DNA of 64,000 nucleotides from AWTP1-13 sp036280295 (GTDB lineage Bacteria; Pseudomonadota; Alphaproteobacteria; Rhizobiales; Hyphomicrobiaceae), in the NCBI GenBank assembly GCA_036280295.1, contig DASURA010000369.1:18126-82125 (forward strand), given 5' to 3'. How positions within the stretch are numbered: position 1 is the stretch's first letter; each line of letters begins with the position of its first letter. The translations under genes were made by a program, and so were the position numbers. The notes under the pieces were generated by a model. That model was not told the origin of the DNA, did not search any database, and saw only the letters and a list, made by a program, of their open reading frames with translations. Shown one piece after another: positions 52,725-61,439 of the stretch.

Positions 52725-55100
52725 TCATGCGTGCCCGAGCGCACGCAGGATGCGCTGCGGGGTCATGGGAATCTGCGCGATGGTGGCGCCAAGCGGCGCA
52801 AGGGCGTCGTTGACGGCATTCATGGCGGCAGCGGCCGCCGCCGCGGTGCCGGCCTCACCGCACCCCTTGGCGCCGAGCTCGGTATCCTGCGTTGGCGTCT
52901 CGATGTGGGCGATCTCGATGTCGGGGATCTCGCCTGCCATTGGCACCAGGTAGTCGGCGAGCGAGCCGTTCTGGAGCTGGCCGTTGTCACCGTACAGGCA
53001 CTCCTCGAAGAAAGCGGCGCCCAGGCCCTGCACAACGCCGCCGCGCACCTGCTCGTTGACAAGCAGCGGGTTGATGACGCGGCCGCAGTCCTCCACCACC
53101 CAGACCTTCTGGATCTTGACGAAGCCGGTCTCCACATCGACCTCGACCTGGCAGGCCTGCACGCCGTTGGTGAACGCGAACGGGTAGCCCTTCGGGGCGT
53201 AGTGATGCGATGCGGTCAGCTGTGGAGTGACATCGCGGGGCAGCGTGTCAGAGCGGAAGTAGGCGATGCGGGCGATCTCGCCGAGGCTCAGGCGGGAGCG
53301 GCCGGTGGCGGCATCGACGATCTCGCCGCTGCGCAGATCGAGTTCATCGGGACGGGCCTGCAGGATGGCGGCCGCCACCGACAGAACATTGCCCTTGAGG
53401 ATGCGGGAGGCCTGCAGCGCCGTCTCGCCGCCGATGCCGGCGCCCCTGCACGCCCAGTTCGCTCCGCCGTGCGGCGTCACGTCGGTGTCGCCGGTGAAGA
53501 CGCGAACTGTCTCCATGTCGACACCGAGCTGGTCGGCAACGATCTGTCCGACCATCGTCTCCGTTCCCTGCCCCTGCTCGCCGACGCTGATGAGGCAGTG
53601 CACCTCGCCCGAGGGCGTGATCTTCACGATGGCGCCGTCCTGGGCGGAGATGCGCGCGCCGCCGACGCCGTAGAAGGCCGGCGAGGGATTGGTGATCTCC
53701 ACGAACATCGCGATGCCGATGCCGCGATAGATGCCCTGCTTGCGCAGCTCCGCCTGCTCCTGGCGCAGGCGCTGATAGTCCATCAGCGCCTGCATCCTGT
53801 CGAGGCAGGCCTCGTGCGACAGGCGCTCGAACTTGTATCCCGTCGGGGACGTATAGGGGTACATGTCCTGCGTGACGATGTTGCGTCGACGGATCTCGAA
53901 CGGATCGAGCCCGAGCTTGCGGCCGGTCGCATCCACCAGCGTCTCGGTGACGGCACAGGCGATTGGATGCCCGACGGCGCGGTACTGGCTGGTTTGGACC
54001 TTGTTTTGCAGGACCACATGCAGATCGGCACGATAGTCGCGGAAGCGGTAGGGCGCTCCGATCAGGCGGACCACCTGATTGCCTTCCACTACGCTGGTGC
54101 GTGGATAGGATGAGTGCGGACCGACAGCAGTGGCGTCGTCCGCCTCCATGCCGCGAATGGTGCCGTCGGCAGCCATGGCGATGCGCGCGGTAATGCGATG
54201 ATCGCGAGCGTGGATATCGGACAGGAAGGATTCGATGCGGTCCGCGATGAACTTCACGGGCCGGCCGAGCATGATGCTGAGGCCGATGACCGCCATGTCC
54301 TCGTGATAGACGTGCAGCTTCATGCCGAACGAGCCGCCGATATCCGGCGCGACCACGCGCACCCGGGCCTCGCGCAGGCCGTAGTGACGGCTGTAGATGT
54401 CCTGAAACTGGTAGGGCGTCTGCGTGCCGTGATGGACGGTCAGGCGCTCCTCGCTCGGATCGTAGTCGGCGACGATCGCACGCGGCTCCAGGGTGACCGG
54501 CGTGTGGCGGCCAAACACGAAGGTCTCCTTGATCACCTCCGCCGCGCCCTGGAACGCCGCGTCGGCATCGCCGGATTCGATCTTGGTGTGGAATGCGACG
54601 TTGGTGCCGAGATCGGGGTTGATGATGGTCGCGCCGGCGGCTCGCGCGGCGTCGATGTCGGCCACCGGCTCCAGCTCATCGAACTCGATTGCCACCAGCT
54701 CCGCCGCGTCCTCGGCCTGCGCCCGTGTCTCCGCGACCACCGCCACGATCGGCTGCCCGGCCCATACGACCTTATCGACGGCCAAGGGCAGCTGGGGCGA
54801 GGACTTCATGCCGGCGAAATGGTCGAGCGTGCCGACCCAGGGCTTGCACAACCTGGCCAGATCCTGACCCGTGGCGATCAGGTGCACGCCGGGCATGGCC
54901 GCCGCCTCGCTGGTGTCGATGGACCTGATGTTGGCGTGGGCGTAGGGGCTGCGCACGAACGCGGCCTGGAGCATGCGCGGCAGCTGAAGGTCGGTCACAT
55001 ATCGCCCGCGACCTGCCAGCAGCCGCTTCGCGTTCGGCCGGGTCACCGAGCGGCCGATATAGCTGTTGGGCCTATCGGCGGAGCTGAGAGCACCGGTCAT
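52725..55100 (-). CDS. Molybdenum hydroxylase large subunit (CoxL/XdhB-like, MoCo-binding)
   Basis: 791 residues. Starts YIGRSVTRPNAKRLLAGRGRY-like region typical of CoxL homologues, then VRVVAPDIGGSFGMKLHVYH (MoCo contact), QYRAVGHPIACAVTETL in the active-site loop and the catalytic Glu in GAKGCGEAGTAAAAA. True CO dehydrogenase has AYRCSFR in that loop; QYRAVGHP here argues for a different hydroxylase of the xanthine dehydrogenase family. ATG 55100 overlaps the CoxS gene stop by 4 bp. The longer open frame to 55511 is a shadow of that gene. Confidence 0.9.
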   Translation of the reverse strand: MTGALSSADRPNSYIGRSVTRPNAKRLLAGRGRYVTDLQLPRMLQAAFVRSPYAHANIRSIDTSEAAAMPGVHLIATGQDLARLCKPWVGTLDHFAGMKSSPQLPLAVDKVVWAGQPIVAVVAETRAQAEDAAELVAIEFDELEPVADIDAARAAGATIINPDLGTNVAFHTKIESGDADAAFQGAAEVIKETFVFGRHTPVTLEPRAIVADYDPSEERLTVHHGTQTPYQFQDIYSRHYGLREARVRVVAPDIGGSFGMKLHVYHEDMAVIGLSIMLGRPVKFIADRIESFLSDIHARDHRITARIAMAADGTIRGMEADDATAVGPHSSYPRTSVVEGNQVVRLIGAPYRFRDYRADLHVVLQNKVQTSQYRAVGHPIACAVTETLVDATGRKLGLDPFEIRRRNIVTQDMYPYTSPTGYKFERLSHEACLDRMQALMDYQRLRQEQAELRKQGIYRGIGIAMFVEITNPSPAFYGVGGARISAQDGAIVKITPSGEVHCLISVGEQGQGTETMVGQIVADQLGVDMETVRVFTGDTDVTPHGGANWACRGAGIGGETALQASRILKGNVLSVAAAILQARPDELDLRSGEIVDAATGRSRLSLGEIARIAYFRSDTLPRDVTPQLTASHHYAPKGYPFAFTNGVQACQVEVDVETGFVKIQKVWVVEDCGRVINPLLVNEQVRGGVVQGLGAAFFEECLYGDNGQLQNGSLADYLVPMAGEIPDIEIAHIETPTQDTELGAKGCGEAGTAAAAAAAMNAVNDALAPLGATIAQIPMTPQRILRALGHA

Positions 55101-55636
55101 GACGTGGCCTCCTTGGTGGCGCCTCGCTCCCCAGTCTCCTTCTGGGAGGAGTGCCCGGCCTGCGCCGTACGGCCCTGCGCGGCCCGCTCGATGGCATCGA
55201 CGATGGCCTCGTAGCCGGTGCAGCGGCAGTAGTTGCCGGACAGCGCATCGCGGATCTCGGCGCGGCTCGGAACACCGCCACGGCTCAGCAGCTCGTAGGC
55301 CGTGACCAGCATTCCAGGCGTACAGAACCCGCACTGCAGGGCGTTGCGCTCGTGAAAGGCGCCCTGGATGTCGGCTATGGCGCGGCGCTCCGTCAGGCCT
55401 TCCACGGTCTCGACAGCGTGACCGTCGGCCTGCACGGCGTACATCAGGCAGGCATGCGCGGCGCGCCCATCGAGCAGCACCAGGCATGCGCCACACACGC
55501 CCATCTCGCATCCCAGATGCGTGCCGGTCAGGCCCAGGTCATTGCGCAGAAAGTCGCCGAGCGAGGTGCGCGGCTCGACCAGCGCATCGACGACCTGTCC
55601 GTTCACGGAAATGGAGATGGGAACCCGGCCGCTCAT
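55097..55636 (-). CDS. Molybdenum hydroxylase small [2Fe-2S] subunit (CoxS-like)
   Basis: 179 residues with both clusters: plant-ferredoxin-type Cys set GCEMGVCGACLVLLDG ... HACLM and the C-terminal set QCGFCTPGMLVTA ... GNYCRCTGYEAIVD. It passes electrons from MoCo to the FAD subunit. The tail beyond 160 is a charged extension (QKETGERGATKEATS). Starts 4 bp inside the FAD-subunit gene stop and overlaps the large subunit start: one polycistronic unit. Confidence 0.93.
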   Translation of the reverse strand: MSGRVPISISVNGQVVDALVEPRTSLGDFLRNDLGLTGTHLGCEMGVCGACLVLLDGRAAHACLMYAVQADGHAVETVEGLTERRAIADIQGAFHERNALQCGFCTPGMLVTAYELLSRGGVPSRAEIRDALSGNYCRCTGYEAIVDAIERAAQGRTAQAGHSSQKETGERGATKEATS

Positions 55637-56514
55637 TGGCAGTCTCCCTCATCGCGTTGCGCGCGCGCCAGCTGGCCGAGCAGGCGTCCCAGCAGCACGC
55701 GCGCCAGATGCAGGCGCATTGCGCCGCTTGTCTGTGCGTCATCGGAGGGCTTGAGGTCGAGCTCTAGGGCGGCCTGCGCATCGGCAATGACAGCCGGCGA
55801 AAGCGGCCGGCCGCAAGCCGCAGTCTCGGCATTGCGGGCCCGCACCGGTGCGGGGCCCACGGACAGGAAGGCGATGCTGAGCGCTTCCACCTGCTCGGCC
55901 TGGAAACGCCCCTGCACCGCGGCGCCGACAATGGCGTAGTCCCCGCGCCGCCGCGCCAGCTCGTCGAAGGCACATCGCTCGTCCGGGCGGAATGGCGGCA
56001 CCAGAACGGCCGTCAGAATCTCGCCGGGCTCCAGGCCGGTCTCGTAGAGGCCCTTGAAGAAGCCCTCTGCCTTCGCGCGGCGCCGGCCGGTAGGCCCGGC
56101 AATCTCCAGCTCGGCATCGAGGGCGAGCACCACGGCGGGGAACTCCGCTGCCGGATCTGCAAGCGCAATGGTGCCGCCGATGGTGCCCTTGTTGCGGATT
56201 GCAGGGTGGGCGACGTGCGGAGCGGCAAGCTTCAGCAGTGGTGCGTGGCGGGCGATCTCAGGCGAGGTCAGCATCTCGGCATGGCGCGTCAGTGCGCCGA
56301 CGCGCAGCATGCCGTCGACGATACCGACGCCGTGCATCTCCTCGATACCGGAGATATCGATCAGGAGATTGGGCGCCTGCAGGCGCAATGAAAGCGAGGG
56401 AACCAGGCTCTGCCCGCCGGCGAGATAACAGCAGTCGCCCGACACCCGCGCGTACGCATCGAAGGCATCCTGCAGAGATGCGGCTCTCGTATACTCGAAT
56501 GCGCGAGCCTTCAT
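55633..56514 (-). CDS. Molybdenum hydroxylase FAD-binding subunit (CoxM-like)
   Basis: 293 residues from ATG 56514, which begins the conserved MKARAFEYTRAASLQDAFD; the frame is open to 56589. FAD motifs CYLAGGQSLVPSLSLRL and NKGTIGGTIALADPAAEFP are intact. First gene of the eight-gene minus-strand run (CoxM, CoxS, CoxL, binding protein, LivH, LivM, LivG, LivF). The 163-bp divergent gap to the TetR gene is AT-rich and holds the likely shared operator; CGAATATTTCG is the only short palindrome I see. Confidence 0.9.
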   Translation of the reverse strand: MKARAFEYTRAASLQDAFDAYARVSGDCCYLAGGQSLVPSLSLRLQAPNLLIDISGIEEMHGVGIVDGMLRVGALTRHAEMLTSPEIARHAPLLKLAAPHVAHPAIRNKGTIGGTIALADPAAEFPAVVLALDAELEIAGPTGRRRAKAEGFFKGLYETGLEPGEILTAVLVPPFRPDERCAFDELARRRGDYAIVGAAVQGRFQAEQVEALSIAFLSVGPAPVRARNAETAACGRPLSPAVIADAQAALELDLKPSDDAQTSGAMRLHLARVLLGRLLGQLARAQRDEGDCQ

Positions 56515-56677
56515 TCGTGCCCCCCGACGCGCTGCTCTTCTTGTTTGTAACCTTCGCAAATAGGATTGCGCGATCGTACGAGTCAACAAAATAAATTACC
56601 AGTTGGTCTTTTTCTGCAGCTTCGAATATTTCGTTGTTGTGGGATAGGATGTCCGGTCTGGAGAGGGACGATACGCA

Positions 56678-57367
56678 GTGCGCGCTCGAGCTGCCGTGAC
56701 GGCGAGAATGCCGGCCAAAAAGCCGGTCCGGACGCGAAAGAACCTGCGCGCGGCCGACCGGGAAAAGATGATCCTAGAGGCTGCAATCCGTTTTTTCGCC
56801 GAGCACGGCTTCGGCGGCCAGACGCGCGAGCTGGCCAAGCGGATCGGCATCACCCACTCGGCCATCTACCGGCACTTTCCGAGCAAGGAGGTGCTAGTCG
56901 AGCGCGTCTACGAGCACGTCTACCTCAGCCCATGGCAGGCCCACTGGGCGACGCTGATCAAGGACAGCTCGCAGCCATTGGAGGCGCGACTCACCCAGTT
57001 CTACCGCGAGTACGCCGAGCGCATCTTCAACTACGAATGGGTACGCATCTTCGCGTTCTCGGGCATGAAGTCGTTCGGCATCACGAAACGCTACCTGGCC
57101 ATCGTGGCCGACAGGATCATCGTGCCCGCGGTCATCGAGGCCCGCAAGGAGCTCGGCCTGCCTCCACCGTCCCATGTACCGATCACTGAGCGGGAAAGAG
57201 AGTTGTTCTGGGGACTGCACGGCCGGATCTTCTATATCGCGGTCCGCAAGTTCGTGTACGACACGCCGGTCCCCGAGAAGCTCGACGATATCATCGCCGA
57301 CGCCGCGCACGAGTTCATGGCCGGGGCGCCGCACGTGCTTCGCCGCATCCTCGCGGCGAAGCAGTAG
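56678..57367 (+). CDS. TetR-family transcriptional regulator
   Basis: 229 residues. HTH region REKMILEAAIRFFAEHGFGGQ, TRELAKRIGITHSAIYRHFP, SKEVLVERVYEHVY is classic TetR. The C-terminal ligand domain resembles regulators with RIFYIAVRKFVYD. GTG 56678 with GAGAGG upstream is used; ATG 56708 is an alternative. Divergent from the molybdenum hydroxylase-importer operon, hence its probable repressor. Confidence 0.88.
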   Translation: MRARAAVTARMPAKKPVRTRKNLRAADREKMILEAAIRFFAEHGFGGQTRELAKRIGITHSAIYRHFPSKEVLVERVYEHVYLSPWQAHWATLIKDSSQPLEARLTQFYREYAERIFNYEWVRIFAFSGMKSFGITKRYLAIVADRIIVPAVIEARKELGLPPPSHVPITERERELFWGLHGRIFYIAVRKFVYDTPVPEKLDDIIADAAHEFMAGAPHVLRRILAAKQ

Positions 57368-57459
57368 CGAGGCGCCGGCCGCTGCCTCACGTCATGGTCG
57401 GTACGATGAAGCTGGTGCAGTCCTTGACGGCAACAACCGGCCGTCCGGTGTCGTCTCAG

Positions 57460-57675
57460 GTCGGCACCGCGGGGTCTTCTGCCATGATCGGTTCGATGTT
57501 GGGATTGGTGCGCCCTTCCGCATTGTTGTCCTCGGCCGGCTGCTGGAAGATCAGTGGGCACGTACTCGGTGACCATGAACCTGCCCTTGCCACGCGCGAA
57601 CGTGGTGGCATGCATGATCGGCGAGCCCAACGGGTTGGCGGCGTTGCACGGCCACTGTACCAAGCCCATCTCCAT
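57460..57675 (-). pseudogene. Fragment of NAD-linked formate dehydrogenase alpha subunit
   Basis: About 45 codons read MGLVQWPCNAANPLGSPIMH and ATTFARGKGRFMVTEYVPT, which matches the VQWPC...GTPIMH...RGKGRFM-TEYVPTDE stretch of FdsA/FdhA-type enzymes. Both sides are unrelated; downstream the text (QQPAEDNNAEGRTNPNIEPI) belongs to no family I know. It abuts one copy of the 26-bp repeat shared with the LysR pseudogene. Bases 57368-57459 show nothing else. Confidence 0.5.
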
Positions 57676-57697
57676 CAGGTGCACGTTGGAGCACAGG
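57672..57697. repeat. 26-bp direct repeat, copy 1
   Basis: Starts CCATCAGGTGCACG and ends GGAGCACAGG; identical over 26 bp to 58042-58067. In the LysR pseudogene this encodes LCSNVHLM; here the same codons stand alone before the formate dehydrogenase fragment, so this copy marks a recombination scar. Confidence 0.85.
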
Positions 57698-57802
57698 CCT
57701 GTTGGTGCTTCCGATGGCATCGTCCGCCGTCCCCCTGTCTCGTCACAGGCGAAAGCATGGCCGATGCGCAGCCTACGGTGCCAGTCGCTTGTTGCGATGG
57801 CA

Positions 57803-58640
57803 TCATCGGGCCGGCCGATGACGGTCCATAGCCACAGGCCATTGCCGCTTCGAGAGCGACGGCAGCTCCATGGCGTGGGCGCACTCGAACACGGCCAGCA
57901 CCAGCGGCGAGACCGGATCGCGGTCCACGGCCAGCAGGCCGACGCTGTGCTCGACGACGGGGTCCTTCAGCGGCACGGCGCGGATATCCGACATCGGACC
58001 GAGCAGTTCCAGGAAGTATTCCGGCACGATGCTGGCGAGCCCCATCAGGTGCACGTTGGAGCACAGGTTGATGACCGAGTTGGTCTCCAGCCGCGATGTC
58101 ACCCTGGCACCGGCGGGCGAAAGGCGCGGTCGATGATGCGCCGGTTCTGATTGCTGGGTGTGAGCAGACACAAGGGCTGCCGCGCCGCTTCGGCCCAGGT
58201 GACCGAGCGCGTGCTGGCCAGGGCGTGATCGGCGCGCACCAGGAGGCAGTAGCGCTCCATGTAGATGGCCTCGGCGCGCATGCCCTCGATCGGCTCGTTG
58301 TCGAGGTAGCTGAGGCCCACGTCGATCGAGAAGTCCTCCAGATAACGCAGGATTTCGATGGAGCTCTGAGACAGCACGGTGAGCTCGATCGGGATAGCGT
58401 TCCTGCACCGCCTTGCTGATCACCGCCGCCATCGGCAGCGCTGAGAAAATGACGCCCATCGACAGCCGGCTGATCCGTGTGCCCTTGACGTTGCGGAGTC
58501 CCAACTGCTGTGACTTCACGGGGCGGGAGTTGTCCTGCATGGCCTTGAGCAGGCTAGCCACCAACGGGGTGGCGAAGTCCTCGCCGGCAACCCGCCGCGT
58601 CACTGGCTCGCGCGCAAGCCCTGTGGCGCCCAGGACGGCC
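57803..58640 (-). pseudogene. LysR-family regulator, frameshifted and lacking most of its DNA-binding domain
   Basis: Pieces in three frames: VTRRVAGEDFATPLVASLLK and GVIFSALPMAAVISKAVQER in the first, LSQSSIEILRYLEDFSIDVG with YMERYCLLVRADHALAST in the second, and NLCSNVHLMGLASIVPEYFL with HSVGLLAVDRDPVSPLVLAV back in the first. These are the LysR substrate-binding domain. Frame changes lie near 58385 and 58125, and the winged helix is gone apart from a trace. LysR genes are known neighbours of fds formate dehydrogenase operons, which fits the adjacent fragment. Confidence 0.7.
58042..58067. repeat. 26-bp direct repeat, copy 2
   Basis: Identical to 57672-57697 and in its native place inside the LysR pseudogene. 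The two copies are 370 bp apart in the same orientation. Confidence 0.85.
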
Positions 58641-58710
58641 TTTTGCTTGGCGCTGTAATTTTATTGGCGCACCATGCAGGATGAAACTGCGAACACCTAT
58701 GTGATTGAAA

Positions 58711-60699
58711 TTACATTGTGATTTTGAGGCTGCCGGTGGCTGTCGGTGCCGCGGGTCTAAGCCATCCATCTTCTGACGGTCTGCCGGATGGCGGAAGAAG
58801 GAGTGTCCTGCGGATTTCGCAAAGATCGTTTTCGATTACTGGGCAAGTACCAGCGTCGCGGCGACGCCACCAAGAAGGTCGCAGAGATGGCCTATCAGCC
58901 TGAACCCAGGCGGTAGAGTTGCGGCGCGCTCTGCCGGGTAGGATACATACAAAACGGGCCCCGGCACCCGATAGCATCCGAAGCTCAGGCTCGATCTGAT
59001 GCACGAGCAGGTCTGGCCGGTCGTGCCCGAGTGAATCGATCCGGCCGATCTCGACCCATCCACCGGCCTCCGCGCCAGCAGCCATCCGTGTTTCGTCGCG
59101 CTCCAGCACCTCGATGCGCTGCCGCACCATGGCGTCGCGCAGACGTTGGGCATTGACTGGCTTGCTGCCCTCAGTGAGCACCGGGCAGAAGCCCTCGGAA
59201 TCGTTGCCCCCCCTGCAGCTGGCGTGGGCCGGGGATGCGAGCGGCTTGGCGGTCGGCGTGACCGTTGGGATGGGGGCGATGCGGTGCGCCATCCGTGTCC
59301 TGAGGCCACGCGCTTCGAGTTTCTCCAGGAGCATCATGCCGAGATCGAAGCGCAGGCCATCCGCGAACAGCACGCACGTCTCGCGCGCCGCGGAGACGCC
59401 GGAGGCGAGCGTTGCCGGCTCGATGCCGCCATCCGAAAGCAGCTCTTGTAGGCGCCGAGCCGATGCATCCACCCATGGCTCATAGAGCGCGTGTACGACC
59501 CTGTTGATGAGATCGCTGTCCCTGCCGGGCTTCAAGTTGGAAAGTGCCTCGATAGCGGCGCGGTCGCAGCGCCACCCCTCGGAAACATAGTCGGCAATCA
59601 GCTGCTCCACCGAGCGGCCGCCAACGGGTCGTCTGGCTGCACGGGCAAGCCTGCCGAGGGGTTCCAGGACAACGGCGAAGGGGCTCTCTCCCATCCGGGC
59701 CCACACCCAACCGCGGCGCTCCTTGTGCTCCTCATCGAGCGCGATAACCTTATCGCAGGCCTGCGCGTGCGGGAGGTCGACGGCTGCCGCCAGCGCGGTA
59801 TGGAGTGCGTCCTCCTGATTCTCGTTGAAGCCCGGCTGGCGCTCCTGATCGTCGAGGAGGCCGAGCAGGTTGATCGGCTTTGCCCGGCGCAGCACCGCGG
59901 CGATGCCAGGATAGAGCGCGGGCGCGTCGCAGAAGCGCTGCCACACCGCGTTCCACTTGGCCGTGCCTTGCCTCAGGAGATCGGCCGCAGCCTGGATGCC
60001 GCCTTCGTCGGGATCGAAGCCGAAGTCGCGCTTGCACACGTCGCGGAAGGTGGCCCAGCGGCCGGGGTCGCAGCGCTTCTCGAAGGCTTGCGCGTCGCTC
60101 ATCCAGGAGAGCACATCGCGGACGGGATCGCCGATGGCGAGGCGGTCGAAATCTTCGGCCTCCAGGCGCCGGCCGCTCAGGCCGGCAACGGGCTCGGACC
60201 CGAGCAGGGGCAGGGCGCGCAGCATTGCCTCGCGCGTGCGCTGGTCGCGGGCCACATCGAGGCCGAGGCCATCCTCCGAGGTCAGGAACGCCTCGACGGT
60301 CCAGTCGCGGCCGTTGCGCTGATGCCAGACTGTCCCTCGGTACTGCAGCTCGACGAGCGGCATGAGGCGGCGCTTCTCGCGCGGGAAATCGCCGCCGGCG
60401 CGCAGGTCCTGCCGCGCCACGTTCGGCAGGTAGAGGATGGGCGTGGCGCCGGGCGCCGGCGAGACGTCGGGAAGCGTCCGCTCTATGATGCACTTGAGCC
60501 AGATCACGGGACCCTGGCGCTGCGCGGGCGCGTAGTCGCCCAGCATATAGAGCTGCGGCAGCGCCTTCATCAGCTCCGGCAGCAGCGGCTTCCACTGCCC
60601 ATCGGCATCGGTCCACAGCAGGGTGACCGGCGCGGCGACGCCGTCGGGCGTGCGAAGGCTAGCGGCCATTGAGTCGCGCATGGCATCGATCAGAGTCAT
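58711..60699 (-). CDS. pglZ: PglZ-like BREX protein, C-terminally truncated
   Basis: 662 codons; native sequence ends near residue 590. The N-terminal region (VTLLWTDADGQWKPLLPELM, VIWLKCIIERTLPD, LYLPNVARQDLRAGGDFP, LQYRGTVWHQRNGRDWTVEA) and middle match the PglZ type found in BREX loci (the group I know as type B). The PglZ alkaline-phosphatase-like core starts at about residue 450 (CVLFADGLRFDLGMMLLEKL, APIPTVTPTAKPLASP). After GWVEIGRIDSLGHD...HQIEPELR the text becomes unrelated, so about 150-200 residues with the later metal ligands are lost. ATG 60699 overlaps the upstream stop by 4 bp. Probably inactive. Confidence 0.8.
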   Translation of the reverse strand: MTLIDAMRDSMAASLRTPDGVAAPVTLLWTDADGQWKPLLPELMKALPQLYMLGDYAPAQRQGPVIWLKCIIERTLPDVSPAPGATPILYLPNVARQDLRAGGDFPREKRRLMPLVELQYRGTVWHQRNGRDWTVEAFLTSEDGLGLDVARDQRTREAMLRALPLLGSEPVAGLSGRRLEAEDFDRLAIGDPVRDVLSWMSDAQAFEKRCDPGRWATFRDVCKRDFGFDPDEGGIQAAADLLRQGTAKWNAVWQRFCDAPALYPGIAAVLRRAKPINLLGLLDDQERQPGFNENQEDALHTALAAAVDLPHAQACDKVIALDEEHKERRGWVWARMGESPFAVVLEPLGRLARAARRPVGGRSVEQLIADYVSEGWRCDRAAIEALSNLKPGRDSDLINRVVHALYEPWVDASARRLQELLSDGGIEPATLASGVSAARETCVLFADGLRFDLGMMLLEKLEARGLRTRMAHRIAPIPTVTPTAKPLASPAHASCRGGNDSEGFCPVLTEGSKPVNAQRLRDAMVRQRIEVLERDETRMAAGAEAGGWVEIGRIDSLGHDRPDLLVHQIEPELRMLSGAGARFVCILPGRARRNSTAWVQADRPSLRPSWWRRRDAGTCPVIENDLCEIRRTLLLPPSGRPSEDGWLRPAAPTATGSLKITM

Positions 60700-61160
60700 T
60701 GCGCCCTCCTCCGCGCGCGCTCCGCCTTTGTCAGCGGTGTCGGCTCTTTACCCTCGGCCATCTTCTTGATGTCCGCTGCGACCGTAGCGATCATGTCGAA
60801 TGAGACGCTCGCAGGGACCTGGCCATCCGGCTTCAGGTAGGAGGAGACATACGCGGCGCTTGATCCTTCCAGGCCCAGCCGCTGCGTCACTACGAAGGCT
60901 GTGGCCTCGGCTTCGATCTCTACCGTGGCTCGCCCGAGATGGCTGCGCGACGGCCACCATTGATCCTCGTCGCTGCCGAGGTGGCCCAGCAGAATGTGAG
61001 CCATCGGGTTCTGGATGCGTACGAGAAGGTTGTTGTAGGGCGAGTAGTTCCGGAACCGCCCAATGAAGTCGATCATCTCGTTGAACGCGTCGGAATGGCG
61101 GTAGCGGGCGCTTGCTTGCACCAGCGTATCGATCGTGGAGATCGCCTCGTTGTCAGGCAC
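60696..61160 (-). CDS. Zincin-like protein with internal deletion (BREX-linked)
   Basis: 154 residues. The N-terminal half (FIGRFRNYSPYNNLLVRIQNP) and C-terminal half (LLGHLGSDEDQWWPSRSHLG, VEIEAEATAFVVTQRLGLEG, SAAYVSSYLKPDG) belong to a roughly 300-residue zinc-peptidase-like family. In it the two parts are normally separated by about 150 residues ending in AHELGHL. Here RIQNPMAHILLGHLG joins them directly, removing the HExxH zinc site. The frame is intact, so the deletion was in frame or selected. Coupled to pglZ. Family placement is from memory of motif pattern. Confidence 0.6.
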   Translation of the reverse strand: MPDNEAISTIDTLVQASARYRHSDAFNEMIDFIGRFRNYSPYNNLLVRIQNPMAHILLGHLGSDEDQWWPSRSHLGRATVEIEAEATAFVVTQRLGLEGSSAAYVSSYLKPDGQVPASVSFDMIATVAADIKKMAEGKEPTPLTKAERARRRAQ

Positions 61161-61437
61161 CCCCTCGCCCCGGAGGGCCTGCTTGAGGGCGTCTCCTTCG
61201 AGAAGGGAGGGTCAGGTAGTCGCGCGCCTGGCGGGGCAGCTTCTTGTCGCCGCACAGGGTCGTGAGGACCGATTCGAGATCCCAGCGGGCGACGATACCG
61301 ATCTCACTATCCAGCTCGGCGACAAGCTCGGCAGGTGAGGGCTGGCGCTGCTGCTTGAGGATGGCCTTCACGTGCGCGGTGACGCGCTTCTGCACCTCAT
61401 CGCCGGGGATGAAGCTGAGCTGGGCACCATCCGGCAT
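61153..61437 (-). CDS. Small protein between methylase and zincin genes
   Basis: 94 residues, no family I can name. ATG 61437 is 3 bp past the methylase stop. Helical content (EVQKRVTAHVKAILKQQ, PSPAELVAELDSEIGIVARW) and LTTLCGDKKLPRQARDYLTL, then an Arg/Pro tail (PSRRRRPQAGPPGRGGA) that overlaps the next start by 8 bp. The overlap and position suggest a genuine part of the defence operon; the basic tail may be a late extension. Confidence 0.5.
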   Translation of the reverse strand: MPDGAQLSFIPGDEVQKRVTAHVKAILKQQRQPSPAELVAELDSEIGIVARWDLESVLTTLCGDKKLPRQARDYLTLPSRRRRPQAGPPGRGGA

Positions 61438-61439
61438 GG

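Noticed and set aside
52725..55100. Annotation as carbon monoxide dehydrogenase CoxL
   Set aside because: The active-site loop reads QYRAVGHP, not the AYRCSFR of true form I CO dehydrogenase.
55101..55511. Upstream extension of the molybdenum hydroxylase large subunit
   Set aside because: It overlaps the [2Fe-2S] subunit gene in another frame; ATG 55100 fits the family start and the 4-bp overlap.
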